This document shows positions 46,279 through 54,369 of a stretch of 64,000 bases of DNA, piece after piece. The notes below the pieces were generated by a model. It searched no databases. It saw only the letters and a program-made list of their open reading frames with translations, and was not told the origin of the DNA. This DNA is from Pseudomonas caricapapayae. Its GTDB lineage: Bacteria > Pseudomonadota > Gammaproteobacteria > Pseudomonadales > Pseudomonadaceae. The translations under genes were made by a program, and so were the position numbers. The stretch spans positions 113,841 to 177,840 of the forward strand of contig NZ_LJPW01000054.1 in assembly GCF_001400735.1 (NCBI RefSeq), written 5' to 3'. The number at the start of each line of letters is the position of its first letter. The stretch's first letter is position 1.

Positions 46279-46947
46279 CTATCTGGAAAGCAGCACGTCA
46301 ACCAGCTCATCCGCCCCTCTTGAGATACCTGCCTGCGCCGCCGACAGACGTCCGAAGGTCGAGCTGATGTCATAGACCTTTGGATACTGCCGGGTGACAT
46401 AGGACTCCAGCAGTTGCGAGGTGGACGCATCGTAGATCTCGACGGCGTAACTGACAGACCCGGTAAACGTACCCTTACGGTCGCGCGCAGCCTGAACCAG
46501 GTTGTAGGAACCCATGCCGATGTCGAATCTGGAGAACGTAGACAGCCCGGCTACCGTGGTTTCGGCCCCTGTCAGTGTGAGACGAATCCTCAACGTCCCA
46601 CGCCCGGGCGTCGCCGTGAATCGAAAGTGCCTGCCTAACGCCTCTGAGAACTTGACCGTCATATCGTTGGCCAGGGTTATTCTGTCTGTGCGTTCCAGAC
46701 CTGAAAACTGAGCATCCGCCCCCGAGTAAATCACCACGGGTTCAAGCATGATCTGATCGTATTTGTTCCAGTTGGGTGCGGCAGTGTATTTAAACGGTAT
46801 GCGTCCTGTGCCGTCCTGCTCGTTGGGGCGCATCTCAAGCGAGGACTCAATACCTGAATAAGGCGACGGGTCGTGACTGGCACACCCCGTGACCAGAAAA
46901 CCCAGTAACAAAAGCCCGGCCCACTTCATCTGTTCAACGTCGCGCAT
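46279..46947 (-). CDS. DUF3313-family lipoprotein
   Basis: 222 residues from the ATG at 46947 (GGGAG eight bases upstream). Lipoprotein signal with lipobox VTGC (Cys at about residue 22). The mature protein resembles the DUF3313 family: WNKYDQIMLEPVVIYSGADAQF, then GTLRIRLTLTGAETT and SVSYAVEIYDASTSQLLESYVTRQYP. Function unknown. Single gene with a strong stem after it; the promoter-like element at 47190-47262 lies about 245 bases upstream. Confidence 0.8.
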   Translation of the reverse strand: MRDVEQMKWAGLLLLGFLVTGCASHDPSPYSGIESSLEMRPNEQDGTGRIPFKYTAAPNWNKYDQIMLEPVVIYSGADAQFSGLERTDRITLANDMTVKFSEALGRHFRFTATPGRGTLRIRLTLTGAETTVAGLSTFSRFDIGMGSYNLVQAARDRKGTFTGSVSYAVEIYDASTSQLLESYVTRQYPKVYDISSTFGRLSAAQAGISRGADELVDVLLSR

Positions 46948-47415
46948 GCAGAATTCTCCCACTCGATCCGGTCATTGACATTTCAAACGCTCACCATCCA
47001 TCAGGCACGCTTACAGGCAGCGCGCTTGAGCAGCATTGTTTGTATTAAGGCGTTCTCTTTTTCCTGGTGCGGGCTATGCACGCCCGGCCATACCGCATTG
47101 CACGGCATTCAATGGTTCACCATCAGACTGCTCTGAAAGGCGCTGCCGAACAGCTCTGTGCATTTGCCTGCAGTGCATTCAGCAATCAGAACTGTACCGG
47201 CGTGTATAGTTTTAGACCGATGTCGACTGCTCGTCAATCTAAAATGTACACACCGGTATACTTTTGAAGGGTTTGGGTAGTCAGCTTCTGGCAGTGATAG
47301 CCGGTGAGGTACCTGCCAGCGAAGCGAATCGTGTGCATTGCTTCATCAGCAGACAAGTGACGGGCCTAAAGGAAGTAAAAGGCCGTGAGGACGCGTGTCC
47401 AAGCCCTGGAACGGC
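46948..47415. other. Gene-less region containing promoter copy B
   Basis: No convincing gene in 468 bases; a 35-codon minus-strand frame (47001-47108) lacks a ribosome site. The notable content is the 47190-47262 element. The long distance from that promoter to the lipoprotein gene implies a leader of about 255 bases, in which I recognise no known riboswitch. Confidence 0.45.
47190..47262 (-). promoter_or_regulatory. Promoter with flanking operator arms, copy B
   Basis: On the minus strand, TTGACG (47232-47237) and TAAAAC (47209-47214) are 17 bases apart, as in copy A at 28.8 kb. The two outer arms form an imperfect inverted repeat: ACCGGCGTGTATA (47196-47208) against ACCGGTGTGTACA (complement of 47245-47257). 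Arms flanking a sigma-70 core in this way suggest binding of a TetR-like dimeric repressor at both edges. Confidence 0.55.
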
Positions 47416-48264
47416 TCATGCACGATGTTCATGCTTCTCCAGGCAATCGTTCCAGACCTCGCGAATCAGTGCTTTGAGCCACAGTGCTTCGCTCCAGCGA
47501 TCTGAAATATCGCGTCCGTCACGTCCTGTTATTGCATACGGGGGTGGGCCCAATTCGCAAGTGAAAGACAGGCTTGCCGGTTTATGAGGCCGGGCCAGCC
47601 AATCCTCGATCCCATAACGCCACCAGCCCAAAAACCGTTCAAGCCAGGGTCGATGCCGGGCAAAGCTCAGAGGCACCTGAACGTGTTCGCCATCGGCTAC
47701 GCGGCCGTGAAACCCCCAACTGTGGCGCAGGATATTGTGAATCTGCTCGTCGTCTTCGGCTGCAGCGGACTCTGGCAACTCACGCCCCACCACGTAATGA
47801 GACAGGTCGGCCAATAGCTTGAGATCAGGCATCTGTGCCAGCAGATCGAGGGTAAATAACAGATCACTGGTGAGGCGGTATCGATGGGTTTCCAGCAGAA
47901 TCGGAAAATCCACCTGCTCGGCGAGACGCTGCCAGCCCTCGACCAGGGTCATCGCCTGAGCAAGCTTACGCGGCCGCACATCCGCCTGCAGGGTGAGGTG
48001 ATGGCAACCGTAGCGGCAAGCGATGTCGAGCGCTCTGGCAAGATCGTCCACCGTCTGCGGAAACAACTGCCCTTCAATCTGCAAACCGCGCGCCTTTGCC
48101 GCCGCATGCAGGCAGGCGACAGCGGGTGCCTGCGAGTAATGGTCGGTGATCCCGTCGAAGCCGGCGGCGGCGATCCTGTCCAGCTGCGCTTCGATGGAAA
48201 GATCGCATTGGCCGCGATGATCCTGCATGGCCCACAGCGACTGAAATACCAGAAACCGAGCCAT
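47416..48264 (-). CDS. Sugar phosphate isomerase/epimerase-type TIM-barrel protein
   Basis: 282 residues of the xylose-isomerase-like TIM barrel family: IAAAGFDGITDHYSQAP, HHLTLQADVRPRK, FPILLETHRYRLTSDLLFTLDLLAQMPDLKLLADLSHYVVGRELP. The Glu in LLETH and the Asp in LADLSHY are probable metal ligands. Its ATG lies one base past the stop of the ferredoxin reductase gene, so it is the last gene of the four-gene oxygenase operon. IolE, IolH and MocC belong to the same superfamily. The exact reaction is unknown. Confidence 0.8.
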   Translation of the reverse strand: MARFLVFQSLWAMQDHRGQCDLSIEAQLDRIAAAGFDGITDHYSQAPAVACLHAAAKARGLQIEGQLFPQTVDDLARALDIACRYGCHHLTLQADVRPRKLAQAMTLVEGWQRLAEQVDFPILLETHRYRLTSDLLFTLDLLAQMPDLKLLADLSHYVVGRELPESAAAEDDEQIHNILRHSWGFHGRVADGEHVQVPLSFARHRPWLERFLGWWRYGIEDWLARPHKPASLSFTCELGPPPYAITGRDGRDISDRWSEALWLKALIREVWNDCLEKHEHRA

Positions 48265-48265
48265 G

Positions 48266-49498
48266 TCATGACCTCAGCAGTTGTTTAAGCGAGCACTCGG
48301 GGTCGTTGAGCGCTGCAAGGCTCAGCGGAGTGTTGGCAGCGATCAATCGCTCACACAGCTTTATATCCCTGGCAACACTATTGCCCAGTGCCAGGCCACA
48401 GGCACCTCGCAGGCGCTGATCCGCATCAAGGTAGAACAGCAGCCGCCCACCGCACGCCAGGCTGCGGCTGGCTGAAGGCGGGGTGTGTGCAATGACGCCA
48501 ACGGTCTGCACGCTCTGGTCATACTGATCAGACCAGAAGCCGGGAACGCCCTCGAATGCAAGCTCGTGCCCCAGTAGATTCAACGCGGCGTGGCGCCCCT
48601 GTGCTTCGGCGTTACGCCAGGTTTCCTGACGCTGGTAGGCCCCGTCCGGGCATAACCGAAACTCACACACATCCCCGGCGGCAAAGATGTCCGGGGCACT
48701 GGTGCGCAGCATAGTGTCAACACGTATCCCCTGCCCCACCTCGAGGCCGGCCGCTGCTGCAAGCTCACTGTTAGGCTGCATGCCAATTCCGACCACCAGC
48801 ACGTCGCAAGGCACTCTCTGACCGTCGACCAACTGCACCGACTCGGCTCGCTGACTGCCTTGCACGCCTTCGAGCACCACATTCAGCCGCACATCGACGC
48901 CGTGCTGCCGGTGCAATGCCAGAAGGTCCCGGGATACCTCCTCAGGCAGGACCCGCCCGGCCAATCGAGGTCCGGCTTCCAGCAACGTCACCTGGCAACC
49001 CAGGGCCCTCGCCGTTGCTGCAACTTCAAGGCCGATAAAGCCGGCACCGATGATCACCAGCCGTGCACCGTGGATCAAGGCACCACGCAGCGCCAACGCC
49101 TCATCGTGAGTGCGCAGGTAGAAAACATTGCTCAGGTGCCCGGGTATCTGTGACAAGCGACGCGCCCTGCCTCCGGTCGCCAACAATAATCTGCCATAAG
49201 GCAAGCGCTCGCCACTAGCCAGTTGCAGACGATGATGCTGTGGCTCCAGACGCATTACCGGATTGCCCGCCAGATGTTCGATGCCAAGCCCGGCAAGTCC
49301 GGATTCCTCGCACAGGCTGCAACCGCTCAGTTCCACAGTCCCCTGCAGCACGCCCTTGGACAACGGCGGCCGCTCATATGGCAGGTGCGGCTCGTCGCCG
49401 ATCAGTATCAGCCGGCCGTCGTAACCCTGTTCGCGCAAGGTCAACGCCGCACGGCCACCGGCATGGCCCGCGCCAACGATAACAAGTGGAGCATTCAT
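48266..49498 (-). CDS. FAD-dependent ferredoxin reductase (MocF-like)
   Basis: 410 residues from the ATG at 49498 (AGGAG upstream). FAD motif APLVIVGAGHAGGRAALTLREQGYDG, NAD motif LVIIGAGFIGLEVAATARALGCQVTLLEAG, and second FAD motif APDIFAAGDVCEF. This is the layout of ferredoxin/rubredoxin reductases of oxygenase systems. It should pass electrons from NAD(P)H to the Rieske ferredoxin encoded 19 bases upstream. The same set of three partners occurs as MocDEF in rhizobial rhizopine catabolism. Confidence 0.88.
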   Translation of the reverse strand: MNAPLVIVGAGHAGGRAALTLREQGYDGRLILIGDEPHLPYERPPLSKGVLQGTVELSGCSLCEESGLAGLGIEHLAGNPVMRLEPQHHRLQLASGERLPYGRLLLATGGRARRLSQIPGHLSNVFYLRTHDEALALRGALIHGARLVIIGAGFIGLEVAATARALGCQVTLLEAGPRLAGRVLPEEVSRDLLALHRQHGVDVRLNVVLEGVQGSQRAESVQLVDGQRVPCDVLVVGIGMQPNSELAAAAGLEVGQGIRVDTMLRTSAPDIFAAGDVCEFRLCPDGAYQRQETWRNAEAQGRHAALNLLGHELAFEGVPGFWSDQYDQSVQTVGVIAHTPPSASRSLACGGRLLFYLDADQRLRGACGLALGNSVARDIKLCERLIAANTPLSLAALNDPECSLKQLLRS

Positions 49499-49517
49499 GG
49501 CATGTAACTCCTGGCAT

Positions 49518-49838
49518 TCATTCACTGACCGCAAGCAAAACCCGGCCGTCCTCTATGCGCACGGCAAAGGTCTTCAGGTTGACGCAGACAGGTGCCCCGA
49601 GGGCTTTGCCGTTGCGATAGTCGAAGCGACCGTTATGCTTGGGGCATTCGATGACGTGGTCCATCACCAGACCGTCGGCCAGGTGAATCCTTTCATGGGT
49701 GCACAGGCCCGCCGTGGCGAAAAACTCGTTGTCGGCGGAACGGTAAACGGCATAGGTGTGCGGGCCGTGGTCGAAGCGAATGACGTCTTCTTCCTGTATG
49801 TCGCCCACGGCGCATACATCAATCCATGGATTGTTCAT
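49518..49838 (-). CDS. Rieske-type 2Fe-2S ferredoxin (MocE-like)
   Basis: 106 residues, a free-standing Rieske ferredoxin. The cluster ligands are Cys46 and His48 in CTHERIHLADG and Cys65 and His68 in CPKHNGRFDYRNG. It carries electrons between the reductase (48266-49498) and the oxygenase (49874-50962). Length and motif spacing match MocE-family ferredoxins. Confidence 0.92.
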   Translation of the reverse strand: MNNPWIDVCAVGDIQEEDVIRFDHGPHTYAVYRSADNEFFATAGLCTHERIHLADGLVMDHVIECPKHNGRFDYRNGKALGAPVCVNLKTFAVRIEDGRVLLAVSE

Positions 49839-49873
49839 GGCGCTCTCTCTCGTTCGGGAACAATCGGAAGGTG

Positions 49874-50962
49874 TCAGCCGAGTGTGGCTTCAGCCTGTGG
49901 GTGTGCAGTGGCGGGTGCTGAACCATTTGCCACAGGGCGCTTGATGAAATAGCTCGGGTCGCGACGTTGCCTGAGCAGAGTTGGAATGATCTCCTTGAAC
50001 GCTTCACTCATATTGGCGTACGGCGGCGGGCAGTCGTGGCGAATCTCTTCATGCAGTTGCGCCAGCGCATGGTAGGGCACCATTGGATACATATGGTGTT
50101 CAAGGTGGTAGTTCATGTTCATGTACAGAAAGCGCAGTACCCGGTTCATATAGATGGTGCGGCAGTTGCTGCGATGGTCGAGCACGTCTTCTGCCAGTCC
50201 TACATGCTGGGTAAGGCCGAACAGGTAAGACAGCCAGCCGCCGTACAGCGTAGGTAAACCCACGTACATCAGGGGCAGCCAGCTCTGCAGATAAAGTGCA
50301 GCGCCAACGACTCCGGCATAAATCACGATCCAGATACGCGCGGCAAGAAACACCTTGGGCCATTCGGTTACCGGAATGAAATCCTTCTCCTGCTCGCTCA
50401 TGTGGCCGACAGCATGCCGACACACACCACCGAGTGTTTTGATCACCAAGGGAATCTGAAACAGGCTCAAGAGCATCATCACCAGACTCGGTGGCCGCGG
50501 CTCGACGATCTCCGGATCACGGCCAACCACGATAGTGTCGGTGTGGTGCCGCGCATGGCTCCAGCGCCACACATGGGGCTCGAACATGCACATAAAGCTG
50601 GCCACCTGATACAACCCGTCATTCATCCATCGGGTTTTGAAGGCGGTGCCGTGGCCAGTCTCGTGCCAGCGCGGGTTGGATGCCGTGGCATAGAGCACAC
50701 CGTAGGCCAGAAAAAACGGTACACAGGCCCAGGAGCCCCAGAACCAGTAGCCGCCAAAACCGGTCACCAGCAGCGCCAGCAGCCAGATAGCAGTGTCGAG
50801 CAATGCAGGAGCGTCACGGCGCTGCATCAGTTGTTTCATGCGTTGGCGGGGGATGGGCGACTGGTACCAATCGGCAGATACCAGGCCTTTTTCCGCTGCG
50901 CGCGCAGCTTCGGGGCCGGTCAGGCGATAGTCGCGCTGACAGGCTGTATTGTCTTGAGGCAT
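49874..50962 (-). CDS. Membrane di-iron oxygenase of the fatty-acid desaturase fold (MocD-like)
   Basis: 362 residues from the ATG at 50962; upstream frame is promoter DNA with operator sites. Membrane segments near 58-100 and 160-250. Three histidine boxes bind the di-iron centre: HETGH (100-104), HARHH (136-140) and HLEHH (285-289). With its own ferredoxin and reductase it resembles the MocD hydrocarbon oxygenase needed for O-demethylation of rhizopine, rather than a lipid desaturase. First gene of the minus-strand arm, divergent from a LacI-type regulator. Confidence 0.86.
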   Translation of the reverse strand: MPQDNTACQRDYRLTGPEAARAAEKGLVSADWYQSPIPRQRMKQLMQRRDAPALLDTAIWLLALLVTGFGGYWFWGSWACVPFFLAYGVLYATASNPRWHETGHGTAFKTRWMNDGLYQVASFMCMFEPHVWRWSHARHHTDTIVVGRDPEIVEPRPPSLVMMLLSLFQIPLVIKTLGGVCRHAVGHMSEQEKDFIPVTEWPKVFLAARIWIVIYAGVVGAALYLQSWLPLMYVGLPTLYGGWLSYLFGLTQHVGLAEDVLDHRSNCRTIYMNRVLRFLYMNMNYHLEHHMYPMVPYHALAQLHEEIRHDCPPPYANMSEAFKEIIPTLLRQRRDPSYFIKRPVANGSAPATAHPQAEATLG

Positions 50963-51057
50963 TGTTATTGTTCTCCGCAAGTGTGGGGTTTTCAGGAACC
51001 TTGCGTCAGAAAATATAGAGAGCGTACTCACCCCTCTCAAGGCCTTGAATACATTCC

Positions 51058-51107
51058 CTATCAAGCTATCATCCAGTATCTGCGGGGCTTGATAGTTTTC
51101 TATCAAG
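51058..51107. promoter_or_regulatory. LacI-type operator sites between the oxygenase operon and its regulator
   Basis: A perfect palindrome CTTGATAG-TTTT-CTATCAAG (51088-51107) ends 18 bases before the LacI-type gene, and a third CTATCAAG copy is at 51058-51065, followed by CTATCAT. Three identical half-sites in one divergent promoter region are strong evidence for a dimeric repressor site, most simply autoregulation and control of the oxygenase operon by the protein at 51126-52175. Confidence 0.65.
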
Positions 51108-51125
51108 ACGCATCAAGGGCTCACC

Positions 51126-52175
51126 ATGAATAACAACAAGCGCCCCACCATCGCGACCGTTGCCGCGCAGGCGGGCTTGAGTGTCGCCACTGTCGATCGC
51201 GTCCTGAACGCCCGCGCCCCGGTCAACCCCGCCACTGCGGAGCAAGTGCTCAAGGCCGCAGAGGCGGTGGGTTATTTCGCAGCGCGTCTGATTGGACAAC
51301 GCATTCAGGAGCGACGCCCCACCTACCGATTCGGCATACTGCTGCTGGGCACTGCCCAAGCGTTCTACGCCAACCTCGCTCACGCTATTGCCGACGCAGC
51401 GCAGCGCCGTGTCGCCGCCAATCTGACCTGCCAGTTCGACTATGTCTTTGATCGCAGCCCAGGCGCTATCGTTACCCAGCTCGAGCATCTGGCAGTGCAA
51501 TGCGACGGCCTCGCAGTCGTCAGCTTCGCCCACCCGCAGATCAACGCTGCCCTTGAGCAGATTCGTCAGGCCGGTGTACCGGTGATAGCGCTGCTTTCAG
51601 ACATTCATGAGAAAGCCGATGAGCCCTATGTCGGCCAGAACAATTATCAGGTCGGACGCACCATGGGATGGCTGCTGGCCCGCACCTGCGGCGCACGCGA
51701 AGGCAGTATCGGCATCTTGCTCGGTGGCCATCGTTTTCTTGGCCATCAGGCACGGGTCGAGGGGCTGCACAGTTACCTGGCCGAACATGCACCGGGTTTA
51801 CGGCCACTGGAGCCGTTGATCAACCTCGACAACTGTGACATCACCGAAGAAGCGAGCCTCGACCTGCTGGCCCGCCATGACGATCTGCGCGGGCTGTGCG
51901 TGGTGGGCGGCGGTGGCGATGGAATCATCAACGCGCTGTCGCAACTGCCCAGGCGTCCGCCGCTGTGCTGCATCGTGCAGGAGTCCACCGAATTGTCGCG
52001 CCTTGCACTCGCGCGGGGGCTGGTTGATGCAGTAATCGATTCCCAGCCACGTCAGATTGCCGAGGCACTGATGGACCTGCTGGTCGAGCTGCAGACCACG
52101 GAAATATTCGATCCGATCAGGCATCGGGTACATGTCCCGCTACACATCGTGACCTCGGAGAATGCCACCGCCTGA
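51126..52175 (+). CDS. LacI-family transcriptional regulator
   Basis: 349 residues. N-terminal LacI helix-turn-helix PTIATVAAQAGLSVATVDRVLNARAPVNPATAEQVLKAAEAVGY, then a periplasmic-binding-type ligand domain (RFGILLLGTAQAFYANLAHAI, DGLAVVSFAHPQINAALEQIRQAGVPVIALLSD, VGQNNYQVGRTMGWLL). The ligand domain is of the sugar/inositol type. Divergent from the oxygenase operon with palindromic sites between; it likely represses that operon until a sugar-like inducer binds. Confidence 0.92.
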   Translation: MNNNKRPTIATVAAQAGLSVATVDRVLNARAPVNPATAEQVLKAAEAVGYFAARLIGQRIQERRPTYRFGILLLGTAQAFYANLAHAIADAAQRRVAANLTCQFDYVFDRSPGAIVTQLEHLAVQCDGLAVVSFAHPQINAALEQIRQAGVPVIALLSDIHEKADEPYVGQNNYQVGRTMGWLLARTCGAREGSIGILLGGHRFLGHQARVEGLHSYLAEHAPGLRPLEPLINLDNCDITEEASLDLLARHDDLRGLCVVGGGGDGIINALSQLPRRPPLCCIVQESTELSRLALARGLVDAVIDSQPRQIAEALMDLLVELQTTEIFDPIRHRVHVPLHIVTSENATA

Positions 52176-52180
52176 CCGGG

Positions 52181-54175
52181 TCAGAGCCCTCGAAAATCCC
52201 CGGCGCTCAAACCAAACCGACTCATCTTGTTGTACAGCCCGCCCCGGGAGACGTTCAGCTGTCGGGCAGCAAGGCGGATGTTGCCTCGTGTGTTTTCGAG
52301 CGCCGCAATGATCGCGTGCATTTCGTGGGTGCCAAGGTCCTGAGCCGCCAAGGGCGCTGGCAACCGGGTGGCTGCAGCGGGGCCGGTACGCTGTCTGATT
52401 TCAAGGGGTAAATCGCCTGGCTGGATAAACTCGCCCATGGCCAGGTTGGTCGCACGTTCAATGGTGTTTTCCAGCTCTCGTACATTGCCCGGCCAGCCAT
52501 AGGCAGCCAGAAATTCCAGCGCCTGCGCGGAAAACCCCTGCACTGGCTTGCGCAATGACCGGGCACAACGATCAAGAAAATGCTGGGCCAGCAGCGAAAT
52601 ATCTTCACGACGCATACGCAGCGGAGGCACGGTGAGGTTGAGCACGTTGAGCCGGTAATACAGGTCTTCGCGGAAGGCGCCCTCGGCCACCGCCTGACTC
52701 AGGTTACGGTGAGTGGCTGCAATGATGCGCACATCCACCTGCCGCGAGTTTTTCGCCCCGACGCGTGTCACCTCTCCCTCCTGCAATACCCGCAGCAGGC
52801 TGACCTGAGCATCGAATGACATGTCGCCTATCTCATCGAGAAAGATAGTGCCGCCATCGGCCAGCTCGAACTTGCCCGCGGAGCCACCTCGAGCCGACCC
52901 CGTGAATGCGCCCTCGACATGGCCGAACAACTCGCTTTGCACCAGCTCTCTGGGGATCGCGCCGCAATTGACGGCCACAAAAGGTCCGCCCCTGCGGTCA
53001 CTGGCATTGTGGATTGCCTGGGCGAACAACTCCTTGCCAGTGCCGCTCTCACCCAGGATCAACGTGGTGGAGTCGCTGCGACTGGCGATCCTTCCCAGGT
53101 GCAATGCATCTTCAATGGCCCGGGAACTGCCCTGAATGGTCTCGAACGTATAGCGGGCCTGAGTGCCGACAATCCGCCGAGTGATTTCCCGAATACGACG
53201 GTTCTCTCGCAACGACACCACACGCCCGCCCTGCTCCAACGGACATACCGAAACCAGACAGGACAACTGGCTGAAATCATGCAGCTCGAACGTGCAGTCC
53301 AGGTCCCGCAGTCCCTCGCCAATGCGCGTCAGAATCTGTTCGTTCAATTCGCTGTGCCCCAAGCGCTGGAACGGGCTGCCCAGCAAGTCCAGCCCGACTC
53401 GAAAAAGCTGCCGGGCATAGCGATTAAGCGCCTTGATACAGCCTCGTTCGTCCAGCACCACCAAGCCTTCGTTGAGCACTTCAAGCACGGTTTGCTGTTC
53501 TTCCAGCAACGTCTGTAACGCCATTTGCCGTGAGACGGCCTCGGCTGCCGCCTGAACAGTGCCCAGGGTGTGAAAATGGAACCAGCCAGGCTCGGCGGTC
53601 AGGGTCAGCATTGCCAGGGTCTGACCTTGGGCATTGCGAATGGGTGCCGCTGCACAATGCATCCGTCGCTGACGCAGGCTTGTGCCGAAATTTTCTTCAG
53701 CCAGCACATACATCAGAGAATCCTCAGCCAGCGCCAGCCCTGTGCAATTAGTGCCCTGCACCGCTTCCAGCAAGCGGGTGCCTACCGGTGTCAGATCCAG
53801 CCCGCAGAAATACAGAGTGGTGCCCTCGGCGTCGGTGAGGTTGATATGGCCTCTCGGGTTATAGGCAAGCAAGCCATGCATGACCTGAGCGGCTGCAGCA
53901 ATCAGTACCCGATTGGCCGCCAGGGTCGCCGCGAGCGTCTGAGGGTCGACGAACCGGTATTCGCTGTCTGCAGGGTCCACACCGCCTGCGATGCTGCGGC
54001 TCCACGAATCCCATATGACTTTCCTGACCGTCGCGGGACGCTCGACAAGTCCATCCAGACGCGCTCGCCAGGTCTGTTCCAGTTCGGGTACAGGACCGTT
54101 GTTAAGCGCCACAGTCCCCAGTGCTGCGAGGTAGTCGAGGTCTTGCACGTTGAAGGTCATCGAATGCAGGGGCAT
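52181..54175 (-). CDS. Sigma-54-dependent activator with GAF-type sensor (AcoR-like)
   Basis: 664 residues. The N-terminal half holds GAF/PAS-like sensing segments (GHINLTDAEGTTLYFCGLDLTPVGTRLLEAVQGTNCTGLA; VLEVLNEGLVVLDERGCIKALNRYA). The AAA+ domain has Walker A GESGTGKE near residue 373, the sigma-54 contact loop as GAFTGS near 420 (usual GAFTGA), and Walker B GGTIFLDEIGDM. The C-terminus is a Fis-type helix-turn-helix (NIRLAARQLNVSRGGLYNKM). Divergent from the dehydrogenase operon, whose promoter is sigma-54 type; this is the obvious activator. Confidence 0.93.
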   Translation of the reverse strand: MPLHSMTFNVQDLDYLAALGTVALNNGPVPELEQTWRARLDGLVERPATVRKVIWDSWSRSIAGGVDPADSEYRFVDPQTLAATLAANRVLIAAAAQVMHGLLAYNPRGHINLTDAEGTTLYFCGLDLTPVGTRLLEAVQGTNCTGLALAEDSLMYVLAEENFGTSLRQRRMHCAAAPIRNAQGQTLAMLTLTAEPGWFHFHTLGTVQAAAEAVSRQMALQTLLEEQQTVLEVLNEGLVVLDERGCIKALNRYARQLFRVGLDLLGSPFQRLGHSELNEQILTRIGEGLRDLDCTFELHDFSQLSCLVSVCPLEQGGRVVSLRENRRIREITRRIVGTQARYTFETIQGSSRAIEDALHLGRIASRSDSTTLILGESGTGKELFAQAIHNASDRRGGPFVAVNCGAIPRELVQSELFGHVEGAFTGSARGGSAGKFELADGGTIFLDEIGDMSFDAQVSLLRVLQEGEVTRVGAKNSRQVDVRIIAATHRNLSQAVAEGAFREDLYYRLNVLNLTVPPLRMRREDISLLAQHFLDRCARSLRKPVQGFSAQALEFLAAYGWPGNVRELENTIERATNLAMGEFIQPGDLPLEIRQRTGPAAATRLPAPLAAQDLGTHEMHAIIAALENTRGNIRLAARQLNVSRGGLYNKMSRFGLSAGDFRGL

Positions 54176-54186
54176 AACGGTTATCC

Positions 54187-54236
54187 GTGTTCATATTTTC
54201 AACATGTCAGTATAGACATGTCATTTAAATGAACAC
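54187..54236. promoter_or_regulatory. Nested dyad, probable enhancer site for the sigma-54 activator
   Basis: Two perfect inverted repeats share one centre: an inner ACATGTC-N6-GACATGT (54202-54221) and an outer GTGTTCAT (54187-54194) with ATGAACAC (54229-54236). The centre is about 100 bases upstream of the predicted transcript start at about 54313. Location, symmetry and the adjacent activator gene support an upstream activating sequence. Confidence 0.68.
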
Positions 54237-54287
54237 TCAGGGATCGGATTTTCTTAAAATTTCCTTATATATCAATCATTTATTTTA

Positions 54288-54303
54288 TGGCACAGGCCTT
54301 GCT
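54288..54303 (+). promoter_or_regulatory. Sigma-54 promoter of the moc-like dehydrogenase operon
   Basis: TGGCACAGGCCTTGCT: -24 block TGGCAC, -12 block TTGCT, with GG and GC exactly ten bases apart. It is the best -24/-12 match in the window. It lies 67 bases before the dehydrogenase ATG. Confidence 0.85.
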
Positions 54304-54369
54304 CTATACCTGTGCCCGGCATCTGACGGCTGGGCAATAATCGAACAACAATTAAAAAGGGGTTATTTC

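Noticed and set aside
47001..47108. 35-codon minus-strand leader peptide between promoter copy B and the lipoprotein gene
   Set aside because: No ribosome site and no codon or motif signal; kept only as a note on the leader region.
50994..51030. Second hrp box in the oxygenase/LacI intergenic region
   Set aside because: GGAACC is present at 50994-50999, but no CCAC follows at the required distance.
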